Positions 12,160 through 24,683 of a DNA stretch of 64,000 nucleotides are shown piece after piece. Source of the stretch: Fistularia commersonii (Eukaryota; Chordata; Actinopteri; Syngnathiformes; Fistulariidae); assembly GCA_037954325.1 (NCBI GenBank), contig JBBMNZ010000019.1:6710501-6774500 (forward strand), given 5' to 3'. The first letter of the stretch is position 1, and the number at the start of each line of letters is the position of its first letter. The notes beneath the pieces are model-generated. The model was not told the origin of the DNA, ran no database searches, and saw only the letters and a list, made by a program, of their open reading frames with translations. The translations under genes and the position numbers were made by a program.

Positions 12160-15100
12160 ACACACATGTATTTATATAAAAAATAAATGTTACATCTACG
12201 AGCAGGAGAGTACTACATGTTAGATATATACCAAATGTATTCTTTTATCTTATAATGGATTCAGGCACTGCATAAAATTCCCTTTAAATGGGGTCTCTAG
12301 ATTTGTTTGTACAAATGGCTGTCAGCTGGGGAGGAAACAAATCCATAATCAGTTTAGAAGCTACCCCTAAATCCTGTGTTGAAAATTGCCACATCTCTAG
12401 GTTGGTTATTTGAAAATTCTTGGCTTGCTTTATACATAATATTCTTAATGTCCTCCAATTAGTCTCTTTTATTGTAATTATTTAATCCGTCCCATATTTC
12501 CAACTGGAAACAGAGAAAATAGAATAAAAAAAAATAAAGAAAAAAGAAAAAAAATCAGCTGAGAGCCAACAGGAGCTTCCAGCAGAAGTGAGAAGTCCAA
12601 CACCACGTCTCTTTCAGCCGTGGATAAATTGTGCAGATAACATGTCACAGGAACGCAGACACCTCAAATAACACAAACACTAAACTTTTTAAAAGTGAAA
12701 CTGAAGGTGTCTGACCTTCATATTATGTGATGCATGGAGCGAGATTCAATAGAGCTAAATAAATCACATGTGACATTCTTTAGAGTCATGTTTCTAGCAG
12801 TTCGTCGGGTGACTGCAGCCCAAAGATGTTGTTCTCTTCATATCCTCACCAGGTACTGACACAGACCCCTCTCTAATCTAATGGTTTCATGTCTTATTCA
12901 GAAATGTAAACTGGTTTACCTTATCACAGCAATGCGCACAAACTCAGCTACAACTGTGAGTAACTCATACCTCTCAAAAATAACTGCACTAAAGTGATGA
13001 GGAGCTCCTTATTTTGAGCACACAGCGAGAATCATTTTCACATTCGCTCCAGCGTCACATGCATGCTTTGCATTCTTCATCTACCATGTCAGAAAGGACT
13101 TTGTGCAGAAAGGGGACTGCAATTTGGGTTACATGCTCACCATTTAAGATCTGAGTAAACAAAATAAAAAGCAGTAGAGAGATTGTAGTCGGCATTACAG
13201 TAGTGAAGTCTAAAAACAAGAGGCAATACAGAAAACTCTTTCATTCTTGTATTGTTGATGGATGTGTTTTGCTCAGGCTAACACCAAATATGTAGGCTGA
13301 AAGCCAGTATGTGGGGCTGTAGTTCATTTTCACTTCAAACTATCATGTTTAATAGGAGGTTCTATTAATCACATTATTTAAAATATGTAAATATAGTATA
13401 TGGTATTCAAAGCACTAGAGTACGTCCATCCATCCATCTTCTGACACTTATTCTGCATATAGGGTGGCGGGGGATGCTAGAGCCTATCCCAGCGGTTACC
13501 GGGCGAGAGGCGGGGTACACCCTGGACTGGTTGCCAGAAAAACAACTATTCACTACATTTCTAAAAGAAAAAAAAAATTAAGCAAAAGAGAAATAGAGAC
13601 TCGAATGATTATTAGGATAATGACATAAGTGACACTTGCTTCAGATGTGTCATTCTTATATAGACATAGTTAGTTGTTAGTTGTGAATGTTTTTTACAGT
13701 GGATGGTTGACATGACTTTTTAAAACAGGACAAAAAAACAAACCAAAAGAAAAAAAAGATTGAAATCCAAGCCACTTTTACAGCTCAACCCCTAAACTTA
13801 GCTTCCAGTGAGTGAACGCTGGCGCAACTTGCTGCTGCTGCTCGTCTACATCTGTCAAAAGTCCTTGAGTGTCAAGAAAGGCCCCTTCAAATAAAATGTA
13901 ACATTATTTTTCTTAACAATATTATTATTATAAATTGTCATGGACTTTCAAACTGAATATCCTAGTGTCCTTTCTTGTAGCATAAGTTTGTTCTTCTAGA
14001 AGCCACAGCATATCACTAATACTGGGACCAGGTTGCATCCGAAGCCATAAACAAAGGGGTTTAACAGCCCATCCAGTAATGACAGAGTTGTTTAAGCCGT
14101 TTCTCTTTCATACCTTGAGTTTAAGTCTTGGCTTATGTTTAGCCATAAGATGGAGCAAAAAGATGGAAGTTGGAGCTTTTCCATATTACACCTAAGGGCT
14201 TCCTTCTGGATTAATGGCTTCAGTCAGCAAGATTTGCTCCCATTCAAAATGAATCATTAATAATTCTACCATGACATGTCCATGACATGTTAAAGCACAC
14301 ATTGCCAGTTGCTTCACCGCTTACCACATCCGCCTCCAAATCACACATCTACCCTCAACATCATTCATGTTGCACGTGTGCCGGTGCAACAAGGGTGAAC
14401 CACAATGCTGACGATTCTAGAAAGATGTAAAATGGGGTGGAGGTCACAGCCTTGCAAAGTTCTTTCAACATCTTTAAGCATAAGTTAAAATGCTTTAACA
14501 CTGAAATACTACACTGTCTAAAAATAGTTCTCTACCACCAAGTTGTTTTTTTTTTATACTTTCATGCCATCTTTCAGCTTCTTGTCTTGTTCATTATGTA
14601 ATCTTGAACTGGTAGCTGTTCAACACAAAGCACTTTGGAGATCAAGACCAGGGATTGACTAACTCACTTATCCAAATGATGATAATTGTCATAATAGTTC
14701 TTATTATCATCAATGTCTTCATCTTCATCATAGGTATTACATCTGAGACCATGCAATCACCTGCATGAGTTTTAGTTAATAAAAAATAGATAAAGGTTAA
14801 GTCCATTTAAAATCCATTTCTTCTATTGGTGGGTATCAATCCATGAATGAACTTTTAGGCAAAACCCTAAAATAATGACACATAAATACAAGACCAGACC
14901 ACTCTGAAGAGACAATTCACATACTTTTGTCCATATCATTAAGAAAAAGACTATTGGAAAATAATGGAAACCGGACATAATATCTACATTGCGTACCCAC
15001 ATTGATTCGAACCTGCAATACGCTTCCTAGAACAAGCAAAATGAATATACATCTACTCAAAAAACGTTTTTAAAAAGCAGCAGTAGTAGGTCAGTAGTCA

Positions 15101-18100
15101 GTCGAGTAAATCAGTCGAGCCTTTACTATCACAAACGTTTGCATAAGAAGGTTTTAAAGAAAAACTCTCCTGATGACATTTGCACAAATAAAAGCTCCGC
15201 CTTCTGGCAATGCCAAAAACGCATCTGAAAGCTTGTTTTTTTTGTCTCATAAAACTTCATTGAGCATCATTCTTGATGTGTCTGCCTGAGGGAGGCCAGA
15301 TGTATGAGCTGAGGGAATGAAAAAAAAAACAATCCACATTCAATGACTCAGTTCAACGTGCTGATCCTAACGCAGACACTGACATGATGCTGAGAGAAGC
15401 CAGTTGGAGGGGGAAGCATCACATGCAGGAACAGACTGAAAAATTTAAGATGGTATCAAAAGGGTAAAAAATGAGTCAAAAAGAATTCCATTAATTCGGC
15501 TGGAAGATGCATTACTTCACACGAAATATGAGAATGAATAGGAAAATAATCTCAACATATTGATTCATCAACCAAAATGACAAGCCATCCTGACACATCG
15601 ACGTGACAAATAAATATTGACGGATGTGTGATGAATATTTTCACACCTGCATCTTTTGCGGTGTTGTAATCCATCTTGCAGGCTGTCAATCATAACTTTA
15701 TTTGTCAGCTTATGGTCACACTATTAAAATTCACAATGTAATTGAAACAGACAAACAATCACAGTTTGAATTTTGGGCTTAAAGCAATATGTTGAAGAAA
15801 TGGAGCAATGTAGTCATTTTTCCCCTCAACACAACTCATTTTCCCAATAACTTTGTTGTTTTCAGAATTAACTTAATGTTCGCTCCTGTTTTAATGTAAT
15901 TTCTGAAATCACAAATTTGGCCATGTGAGCCTGAACCAAAGGAACAATCACATTAGTGAGGAATGACTACTTATAACCTTTCCGCAATAATATAGCCGTA
16001 TGCAGCAGGCAGATCACTCCCAAAATTCAATGTACTACCATCTAAGCATTTCTCAGCCACTATTTTGAGATGATCCTAAAGACAGTATGTCAAGTAGCAA
16101 ATCAGCCTCACCGGATTTAAGCTCAGTGTGTTAAGTGCTTAATTACATGTGGGTGCAAGACACAACAACACGAGATATTTCAGCAATTCACTTGTGTCAT
16201 AACCACAAGAAGCCACTGTTAGACTCCTATCGTTTTCCACTACAGGAATTTTAGACACGCTAGACAGTTTGTTGCCCTTTTTATATCCAGGTGTTAAGTC
16301 TGCTGTAAAATGTGTTCCCCATCTACAGCACATGCAAGAATTGATGAAAACTACAGTTCTGCATGTACTTACATGAAATTCACATGAATTGTTTTCAAAA
16401 TGATGGCAAAATGCAGCAAATTTGTCATGATAAAAAATACTAATTATACATTTTTGAAATGTTAAAAAGGGCTCATCTCTGGAGGAAAAAACATGGCTTT
16501 TTTAGCCAAAATCAATTTACAGTCATGCAGTGATGAAGCTTTGGCCATGAACAATTTTCTCATACTTGTACATTACTAAAGTAAAGAGAACCATAAATGT
16601 TGAAAAAGATAAACGTACAATGAAAATGGCAGTTGACTTACAGTAACCACACCGTGTTCCTCCCTCAAACACAAATCCGTTAGGCACGGGTCCATATCTG
16701 CGCAGGTCTGGAAGGTTCCAGTGGCCGATGATAACAGGTGGGACGTCCCTGGCCAGAGACAGCAAGTTGTTGCACAAATGAAGTGTTGCAGGTCCGCTCT
16801 CCAACTTTGTTCCTGGTAAGACTCCAACATTGAATCTGTGAACTAAACAAGCAGAGAACGAGGTGATTTAAACCCCAGCTACTCTTAATAAGTAGCGGAT
16901 GACAACAGGTTGTGTGGTCTACTCCTAAGGATTAGAATTGTTAAATTAGATGTATTAAAAAAAAAAAAAAGCCAAAAAATTGCATTAAGAGAGGGGGAAA
17001 AAAAAATCAAACTGTAAGAAAAAACAAAAGATAGGCCCAAAATAATAAAAAAAAATTACACAGTAACAGAAAACGTTTTCATTGTTTTAGTGTGTAATTA
17101 CTGAATTACTGAATATATACAGTGTAGTCAAACACAATGGAAAATTCAATCAAGGCTTCTGAATGCTGTGTTTCAGTCAGGGATCTTCCCCCGAACAGAT
17201 ATAGAAATACATTTAAACTATCATTACTGATGATACACATATGTATAGTATTACTATCGGTTAACCTTCACTTGCTGAAATATTCTCCATTGCCAAAGAG
17301 ATACTACAAAATACCGCAATATTCCCAAAAAAGGGTGTTGAATATCATTAGACTTATTCTTTTCAATATTGCACACTATTAATGTATGATTTTGAACAGT
17401 CTTTCCGTACTGGAAAAATTACATCTCCAAATTAAGCCATTATACATTTCATTTATAACAAAAATGCAATGCCAGTGTAATGATATTTGCATTTTCACAG
17501 AATAGCAAGCCTGCATGTGTGCAGGTATCTCATGAAAAAATATCACAAATTCACACAGGAACATGCAAAATCTTAGCCAATCATTTTTCATTACCAAATG
17601 GTTCACTGATCATTTTCAGAAAAAGAAAAACTCTAAATAAATATCACTTTACAGGCACTGATGTCATGCTATATCTGAGCAACAGTGGTGTTCAGTTGAG
17701 GCACGTTCTAAACAGGAGCATTTGCCAATCCTCAACCAAAGAAAGTTGGCTCTTTAAACAGCTCCCAATAAATCGACTGTCTGCCAAACTTTTATTTCAT
17801 AAACAGTATCTCTAACATGACCACCTTATGTGACTCACCTGTCTATTCCTGCTTGCCTTGCTTAAACTTGCACGCACACATTACAAGATCCAAACAGCTA
17901 TGGGGAAGGTGTTTTCAACATCACACTCACAGCAGAATAGTGAGATGTTGCTAATCAGCGAATCAATAGAGTATTAGAGAGCACATCATTATGTTAGAGG
18001 TGACAGAGAGAATAGGTTTATTGCTGTGGAAGATGAATTACATCACAAGAGGCCGACAACGTGCACATTCCTAGATTTGGCAGGAGTCCATTCATGTGAC

Positions 18101-21100
18101 AGGGACATAGTCCAGAGTATTATACACAGCATAGAGGACTGTGCGCTCCAACTGCGATTACTTAAGCTTCGAGCTGATTTCATTATCTAATAATAGGTGG
18201 AAAATCAGATGCATACATGGAGAGGAAATTATTCAGAAAAAGGCCAGTGTGATCAGTTAAAACTTGTCGTAAATATCTGTCAGCACGAGTCTTCGTCTTT
18301 TTTGTTATTAAAGAATCAAAGAACTGGTGTGAAACTGAAGAAAGTTGCACTGGATTACAGATGCAAACATACAGTTTTGACGACCTAATAACACTTAATC
18401 ATTTTATTATCCACAAATGTGCACAGTTGGACATGGAAATTTTTCACAATATATCAAATCCGTTCTAACCATGAAGCGTATTGTGGACTTTTTTTAACGA
18501 TGAAAAATTGCACGGACAATGCTGCAGAAAGTGATAGTATCGTTTATTCTGTATTCATTTAACTTCAACTTTTTATCGGTAATTTCATAGGAATTGTTTT
18601 TGAAAACTTTAGATAAAGCATATCCTCTTGAGTGTTGTTCAGTGGGCTAAATTATCTAACATGATGACAGTCACCAGTGACAAGATCCACATGCATGAAT
18701 GAGAAGCATTTCTATATTAATGCTTTACTATAGCGATCATGGCAAAACGGCACATTTTTAAAAATGTTGGTGTATCCCTTATGTATGTCTATTTCAGAGT
18801 TTGCGAGGAGCTAGCTAATGTCAATAAATGTGACATTTTTGTGGGCTCATATGCACGTACACACACACATATGCATTAACAAAGTATGCACACACACATA
18901 CACACAAACAAATGGGTTTCCACACATGCAAGCACAAAGGTATATTCACATGCACACACCAGGGACTGGGAAGGCATTCAGATCTTGCAACACTGCCAAT
19001 ACTGTAGAGCCCATGTTCTTCATGGCCCCTGTTACTTTCTTGTTTACATAACATATTCAATACCACCGTATAATAAAAAAGAAAAAAGTTAAATTGAAAT
19101 CTGTTTACGGTTATTTTTGATCAGTCACTTGAATCTTGGCAGCTCAAAGTTCAGTTCAAGGGTTTATTTTGAGACAAACACTGATTAATTCACGTCTGGT
19201 AAAAATACTTTTAAGATTTATATATTGTTAGATAGAGATGCTGACATTGTTTCATCAGCTTAAAAGCAGTAAGATGATTTCTACTGATGGCAGAGGTCCA
19301 TGTTTATCTGTCGATTATTTTTTAGGTGAAATTATTTGATTGTATTTTAACTTGTGCTCAAAGATTGTATGACCTCTGAAAACTTTGAGCATACCGATGC
19401 CCTAACACTGCCTGCACTAAACTAGGTCTGCAGAGGGTCAGGTGCTAACTGCACTCCCTTGTGGATGGAGTCAGAAATCCATCCTATCATAGTAAACTCC
19501 ACTCAGATGGACGTTTCAATCTATCGAAAGTCGAATTTTCAAAACACCCAACATTATGAGAGAAAAAAAAAAAAAAAATCAGAAAAACTGCAAAAAATAC
19601 ATCATAAATCAAAGGCTGCAGGTCAATTTGAACATTTTTAAAAGACTTGCAACAAATGATTTTAACTAAAATGACCATCAAACTGATGTTTCCAGTAATA
19701 AATAGCCCAGTTGTTTCCTATTCTACCTAGGGGTGTATTGTTAATTTAAAGCTGCACCTATTCAATCACTAACTACAGAAGTTAGTCACCACGATCTCTT
19801 CCCAGATAGCAGGGAAATGTTTTTCTCCCACACGCATCTGTTGTAAAAGTGTGCGCACCTTGTACTCAGGACCTGTATCTTTGCAATTCTAATACCAGTT
19901 AGCTCCATGTTTCAAACACTGCAAGGCCTCATTAAAAAAGTTTCAGTTGCATATGGGAAACGGAAAAAAAAATCTTTGTTACGGACTCCTTTCTCCTTCA
20001 AATCTATTGTGTCAGTTAATCTTTCATAAGCTCCACGAAAACATTCAGTCTACTCATTATCAGACCTTACCTTCGGTTACCTTAGAGTCAAACATTAATG
20101 CTGCTGTTTCATCCCAACTGGATGAAGTTGGAGTGGCGTAGAACACTGCAGCGAGATTTGCATTTTGCATACCGGCCGGATTTCATTCCTTACCTGTAAT
20201 ACTTTCGTGAGTCAAGGTTTTGGGTACATTGATGAAGTGTCGAACCATTCTCTCTTCGGGACTTACTGACTGGCTGAAATAACAATTTCCTGCTGCAGAC
20301 ACGCAGGCAACAGCACTCTGGCATTTAAAAGAAAGTCTGCTCAGTCATGAGTGATGCTGATACTGATCGTATATATCAACTCGTAAACTTGCTCTGTGAA
20401 AGTTTCGATGTGTCTCTAAAAATCACTTCATTTCTTGACTTTGAATTACATGAAACTTTTATTTGACTGCAGCGATGCCGCCACCATGATGGATGACCAC
20501 TCCCTTGATTGATTTTCCTACACTATACTGAGTTCAAGTCTGGACATATTCTGTATTCTCTGGCAGTTACAGAATATAGCTTTACAGCAACAACGGTATT
20601 TAACCGGGATGGCGTATGGCAGATTTAGTTTGAAAAAACCTCCTCCTCATTGTGCAGGCGATCAACTCAGTTTATTAATGTTGTCATTGTGACATGCTAT
20701 CACGAATGTCGGCGGGTCCCCTCACCTTCTCCGAGACTGTATCGCAGGCGAGCTTCCCACGCCTGCAGGGCCTCCCTGGTGTCAAAGCCCAGTACGGCTA
20801 CTTGATTCAAGCAGAGGATGGTCAGGGTGAAGGCAACGCCCTCGTACCACTGTCCGGTTTCCAGGCCGCAAATCTCCTCCAAGGTGACACCAGCCCTCTC
20901 CTTGTTACCCTGGGCTTTGTTGGACTTGTCTTTGAAAACCAGCAACACCAGGCAATCTGGATAAGGGAGAATTAATGTTACACTTTAGCTCATTTTACTT
21001 TCGAGAAACGAAGAAAAGTCCTGCCAGGAGTAAGTTTCTAAGGAGTGTTTTTAAATGAAAGCAGCAATAACATCATTCCGCGGCATGTTTGCTGCCTTTC

Positions 21101-24100
21101 ACCCAACCCCAATTCATTTACAACAGTTAAGCAGTGTGTCTGCATTTAAAGAATATTGTCAGTGTGATGATATATCATGTATTTTTGATTCCAATCAAAA
21201 AATCATGATGCACAACTTAACTGCCAACATCAACACTTGTATTGATGTTTACTGAAATTTTTTGTTTTATTATTTTGTCTCGTTTACTCCAAGTATTCAC
21301 TTGTATTTTCAAATTTTATATAAAAATGCGATCAATGAGCGAGTTCGGAAAAAGTCACCTTTAAATATGGCCTGGATATTTCCTAAAAAATGAGCTGTGA
21401 ATTAATTAAGATTATTCCGACTCTGAGCACCAACCCCATCCCCCCCTCCAACATTGGCCAGCCTCACGGTGACTGTAATAAGACCGATAAGATGCACTCC
21501 CACACACAGAAGCTGCTTGAGTTTTTGGCACTCCTTTCAATTTACAAGAGAAGAGTACACACACACGCTGACACACACACACACACAACCATGCACACTC
21601 ACACTTCTGAACACATTGCTGAGGCATGAGCACAAACAGCTGTGATAACACTGGCATCAAAGATCTGAGGAGGAGTAGCTCACGCTGACCTGTCCAGCAA
21701 CAGATATCCTAAGAAACATTTCTGTGTCACAATGTAATGTAATATAGACACTTCATCACTTTAAACCGGGGTGGGAAATTATTTTGGCTGGCGGTACACA
21801 TTTCTTTCTCAATTTTTATGCGCGGGGTGACTAGGTATCATGGAAATTGAACAAAATGAGAATTGAAATCTAAATGTTTACATTTTTTGGCATTTTGTTT
21901 CAACTTTAAAATCTTTAATGGTGATATAAATGTATCAACATTATTTTGTATGTAATCATCCATACCAAATTAAACAAAAGGAAAAAAAATAAGGAGTTTC
22001 TAAATTCAATATTGATTGAAAATATTTATTAAAATTTTCAAAGAAAACAGTTTGGCGGGCCGGATAAAAAAGCAAAATGCTTTAAACCAAGGTTGGTTAT
22101 TCAGGAAATGCACAAAAAGGCCATGAGTAATTAATTAATACCATGGGTTTAGCCAAACCCAAAACCAGCCCCAGGCAAGTCAAAGTCTCCTTAAAAAAAA
22201 TGACAAGATACAGAGTCCAAAAAAAATTGAAAGCACTCGCAAGTTACACCTAAAAATACCACAGACTATCACGCTGAAGCGCATCGAGATTGATGGCTGG
22301 GATCAAATAAGCGTCAATAAAAATGTGGTTTCACAGTTGTCACTTCACGACATACCTGCGCTAACCTGGGATGGATCTGCGGGGAAAACTCTAGTGCGTG
22401 AAGGTGTAGGAAAGAATTGTTGAGGGAAAAAAAACATAAAATTAAAGGGAATTAAATTGAGGTTATCGATGGGTTTTGGAAACATCTGAAGACAGTATGA
22501 AAGTCATAGTAACCAAGTTGACTTTTTGAACTCTTGACACAAATGAACATATTTAAAGCAAGTTTGTTTTTTGAAAGCTCTTATTTGGTTTGAACACTAA
22601 TTGAGGTTTTAAGAGTCTTAGTACAGGCACATATTTTATTACACCTGCTCTCCTAAGTATTTCACTTTTTTGCTTTTATTATGTGTTTATTTCAAAGCAT
22701 TTCATGTATTTTTTTTTTTACAATTAAAAATTTGTCTTCACTCTTTCCACTGGCGGTTCATTTCCTATAATACAGTTTCCTTAAATTTCCTTTTTATATC
22801 GGTGTTCTAATTTTAGTGTTTTATGTCATGTCAAAGCAAGGCTTCACATGCATTTGTGGGAAGTTATTGTTTTATTATACAAAACACTGAGTCACATTAT
22901 GTTTTTATGAAAAGTTTGATTGATTGACTGCTCAGTCGTCCTTCTGTCAAAACTAATTGGGTTCATTCTGATTGTGATTTTTCTCTGACAGCTCTAACTT
23001 TTTTCATCTCCTCCATGAAGAATCTTCACGTCTCCTTCAACAGTTTTGACTGATTTTCTTCAATCTCCTACGTCTTCAGATGGAGTTCAATCATGAACTG
23101 ACCTTAAAAGGAAAAACAGCTCAAATACAAGCAGCTGCCCATGCTTTCAAAAATATATTTCGTTCATAGTCACATTATTTTTACCTACATCAGCTTCTGC
23201 AAGACGCATTATTCCCAGAGACCAACTGAAAAAGCTAGTTAGAAATTCCCGAGTGGACCCACAATAATATTGCCAAAAAGTCTCTATCACTGAAGCTCCT
23301 AAATTATTCAGTACTTTGGCTCAGAATAACCAGCTGAACTTAAAGACAAGTATTTCTGACATCCAACAGCTGACTAGAAGTTAATATCTCAGGCACAACA
23401 GTGAAGAGGTAGCAGGTGAAACAAACAGAAATTTTACCTCCAGGGCGCAAAACTTACTCCAGTTTACTTAGACCAGAGCCATCTCTGATGAACCTGCTGA
23501 ACTAAACTGAATAAATTCGTTTTTTTCCAATGACTGTCAGTGAAATCACTAATAACGCTTTGAACAACCACTGTGTCCGAACATGTAAACTTCCATTTTT
23601 CCAACCACGCCTCGCAGTTGTTTGTGCTGGAGGAGTGAGCCAGAATCTCTCACGCAGGATGAAGAGCGTCATCTTTGATGGGCTGCAACTATGAACCTGT
23701 CACAGGAATATCATGGGGAAACAACAATCCTGCATCATAACTTAAATGCAGCCTAATCGTCTGTTTTGATCCAAACAAGCCACTTTTTTTCTCAATCCCT
23801 TTTAACTTAGTGAGTCTCTCCTTGCAGCTTAGATGTCCAACATATTGACTGACTCAGAGCTCAGCTTCATCAAGGATGACTTGAAGTGTCTGGTTTTGTT
23901 GTTGTTTTTTTAAAGGCTACAACTTCATTTTTTTTTTTTAGTTCTGTCGCAGGACTGGCGAGGTGAAAGGTTAAACTCAACATATTATAACTTTCATGCG
24001 AAATTCTGTGCAGAAGCGCGCACACGGAGCCCCTATTAGAGCCAGTAAACGGTTATTCTTCTATGGTGGCGCCGCACAACGAACTCCGGCCTTGTTTACA

Positions 24101-24374
24101 GCACATTACGGAGAAAACAAAACTTTTTCCAATTTTTTCAAAACTTTTTGTTTAGTTTCTTTTTTTTTTACCTGCTACAGGAGACGGCTTGCGAAGAACG
24201 AGCCACCTAGTTTTCCACTGCAGGGAAGGGGAAACAAAAACAAAACATGAATTTAAAGACGAGTAGGTGAATGTTGGCAGGAGACTCTTAACAGCCCTTA
24301 ATTTTTGACAAACTAAAAACCTTTTTCCCGTCTCGGAGTCTGGCGTATCCCTCCGCTACAACAGAATCCGTCAT
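2334..24374 (-). CDS. dok7: Docking protein 7 (DOK7), whole coding region, 9 exons
   Basis: DOK7 is the cytoplasmic adaptor that binds and activates the receptor kinase MuSK at the neuromuscular junction and so drives acetylcholine-receptor clustering (family knowledge). Nine minus-strand exons (54, 46, 231, 201, 120, 99, 812, 49, 683 bp) join with matching phases to 765 codons including stop. The N-terminus MTDSVVAEGYARLRDGKK leads into a PH domain (about residues 1-110). A PTB domain follows (about 110-225), with ESGPATLHLC, FEGGTRCGYW and FLFDCIVRGISPTRGPFG. The tail keeps the paired Crk-type motifs EYQVP and YDSP (Tyr about 400 and 410), matching the known phosphotyrosines of mammalian DOK7. 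Two further exons add about 243 residues after CSVCGGFK, where human DOK7 stops a few residues later. Downstream gene order (hgfac, rgs12) supports orthology. Which teleost paralog, if there are two, cannot be told. Confidence 0.95.
3164..3212 (-). CDS. dok7: dok7 exon 8 (fish C-terminal extension)
   Basis: A 49-bp exon encoding GTPYIPASSAVGPAIP. Accepted because acceptor TATTGCAG and donor GTAGGT are canonical, and phases 0 in and 1 out fit both neighbours exactly. No human counterpart is known to me. Confidence 0.78.
3213..5426 (-). other. dok7 intron 7
   Basis: 2.2 kb with canonical borders (donor GTAAGA, acceptor TATTGCAG). Short open frames occur on both strands with no family similarity. 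I see no further exon or repeat. Confidence 0.6.
5427..6238 (-). CDS. dok7: dok7 exon 7 (serine-rich tail with YxxP motifs)
   Basis: An 812-bp exon starting VSSIYGPSAGGDDRSMSG. It contains RQLQEIGRQSSSDSGIATSS, conserved with human, and EYQVPTSLRYLYDSPRSM with two YxxP sites that in mammals recruit Crk/CrkL when phosphorylated. It ends CSVCGGFK. Donor AAG|GTAAGA, phase 0. If this donor is not used the protein ends VRCI-stop, much like the human terminus. Confidence 0.95.
6239..6830 (-). other. dok7 intron 6
   Basis: 592 bases. AAC/CAA-rich with CAAACAATCAAAC-like runs near 6480. No coding similarity. Confidence 0.6.
6831..6929 (-). CDS. dok7: dok7 exon 6
   Basis: Encodes (D)PSASQAILEQRLNHE and TQELEKRLSMLSHRSSK, a helical stretch after the PTB domain. 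Human DOK7 has LQLEKRLSLLSHAG at the same place. Acceptor CCTACAG, donor GTAGCT. Phase 1 in and out. Confidence 0.93.
6930..10530 (-). other. dok7 intron 5
   Basis: 3.6 kb. Holds the dispersed repeat at 8828-9030, a GA/CT-rich stretch with G and C runs (9120-9480) and a TG run just beyond the exon 5 donor (10451-10497). No coding similarity. Confidence 0.6.
8828..9030. repeat. Dispersed repeat in a dok7 intron
   Basis: Begins ACATTACATTTGGCAGACGC, then TTTTATCCAAAGCGACTTAC, a phrase that recurs through many teleost genomes in SINE/LINE-derived repeats. The right border is unclear. Confidence 0.6.
10531..10650 (-). CDS. dok7: dok7 exon 5 (second half of PTB domain)
   Basis: Encodes (W)AGVFLLSSAESEQISF, LFDCIVRGISPTRG and PFGIRPVLP, the C-terminal PTB helix and its flank. 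Acceptor TTCGTACAG, donor GTCAGT. Phase 1 in and out. Confidence 0.95.
12123..12155. repeat. (TA)n microsatellite, dok7 intron
   Basis: About 33 bases of uninterrupted TA, bordered by CA-rich and GTGTACACAC sequence. Confidence 0.95.
13423..13537 (-). mobile_element. LINE 3'-end fragment in a dok7 intron
   Basis: CCATCCATCCATCTT at the left, then GAGCCTATCCCAGCGG and GGCGGGGTACACCCTGGAC. This is a widespread fish repeat with a TGGATGG-type tail on the minus strand. No coding content. Confidence 0.7.
16642..16842 (-). CDS. dok7: dok7 exon 4 (first half of PTB domain)
   Basis: Reads VHRFNVGVLPGTKLESGP, then ATLHLCNNLLSLARDVPP, DLRRYGPVPNGFVFEGGT and RCGY. The acceptor is CTTGTTTAG at 16843, not the later CACAG, because only this completes the conserved VHRF. 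Donor GTAAGT after TAC T, phase 1. Confidence 0.95.
16843..20725 (-). other. dok7 intron 3
   Basis: 3.9 kb. A-rich tracts near 16955-17060 and CA-rich sequence at 18855-18960. No coding similarity or transposon ends seen. Confidence 0.6.
20726..20956 (-). CDS. dok7: dok7 exon 3 (rest of PH domain)
   Basis: Begins (D)CLVLLVFKDKSNKAQGN and continues LTLEEICGLE-type sequence (here VTLEEICGLETGQWYEG), then LGFDTREALQAWEARLRYSLGE. Acceptor CTTATCCAG, donor GTGAGG. Phase 1 in and out; 231 bp. Confidence 0.96.
20957..24171 (-). other. dok7 intron 2
   Basis: 3.2 kb within the PH domain coding region. Holds CA repeats (21555-21605) and the hAT-like fragment (21767-22079). No exon seen. Confidence 0.6.
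21767..22079. mobile_element. hAT-like element fragment in a dok7 intron
   Basis: Starts CGGGGTGGGAAATTATTTTG and near its end has TTTGGCGGGCCGGATAAAAA, phrases typical of a fish hAT repeat. CTTTAAAC occurs exactly at both flanks (21759-21766 and 22080-22087), the size of a hAT target duplication. The right inverted terminus is not visible, so the right border is uncertain. Confidence 0.6.
24172..24217 (-). CDS. dok7: dok7 exon 2
   Basis: Encodes WKTRWLVLRKPSPVA, the core beta strands of the PH domain, nearly identical to human DOK7. Acceptor CCCTGCAG, donor GTAAAA after GCA G. Phase 0 in, 1 out. Confidence 0.94.
24321..24374 (-). CDS. dok7: dok7 exon 1
   Basis: Encodes MTDSVVAEGYARLRDGKK, the start of the PH domain. 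The ATG at 24374 is chosen because it begins the conserved N-terminus; its -3 base is A. The exon ends AAG before the donor GTTTTT, phase 0, which is a weak donor. A second ATG lies 10 bases upstream (24384) in another frame. Confidence 0.92.
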
Positions 24375-24442
24375 CTTCAGTCATGGTTCCTGACAGCTGC
24401 AGAGGCGCTGCCTGAATGAGGGGTCACTTTCAAAATAGATAC

Positions 24443-24525
24443 TCTCTCCTTCTCTCTCTCTCTCGCTCTCTTTCTCTCTCTCTCTCTGTGGGGGGTGAAG
24501 ACATGGGAAAATGGCATGAACCAGG

Positions 24526-24562
<37 letters not shown>
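24443..24562. repeat. CT and GT microsatellites in the dok7 5' region
   Basis: CT-rich tract about 24443-24489, then (GT)n at 24530-24561, on the plus strand. Read in the dok7 sense these are (CA)n then (GA)n, ending about 70 bases before the dok7 ATG. They must lie in the promoter or 5' UTR. Confidence 0.9.
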
Positions 24563-24564
<2 letters not shown>

Positions 24565-24683
24565 CACCGGTCGCACCATAGCCACCTGGGCGGCTACGCG
24601 CCACCTGCCGCTGCGGACAAAACTCCCTGGAACAAGCGCCCGATCCGCATTCCTTCTCCAAGGCTTTATTCTGTATATATATA

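Larger units (their letters stand above)
10651..16641 (-). other. dok7 intron 4, the longest in the gene
   Basis: 6 kb. Holds the (TA)n at 12123 and the LINE 3' fragment at 13423. A/T-rich elsewhere, with no long open frames between 12200 and 16100 and no recognised exon. Confidence 0.6.

Noticed and set aside
16831..16838. CACAG as acceptor of dok7 exon 4
   Set aside because: It would drop the conserved VHR residues and break phase; the upstream TTTAG fits protein and phase.
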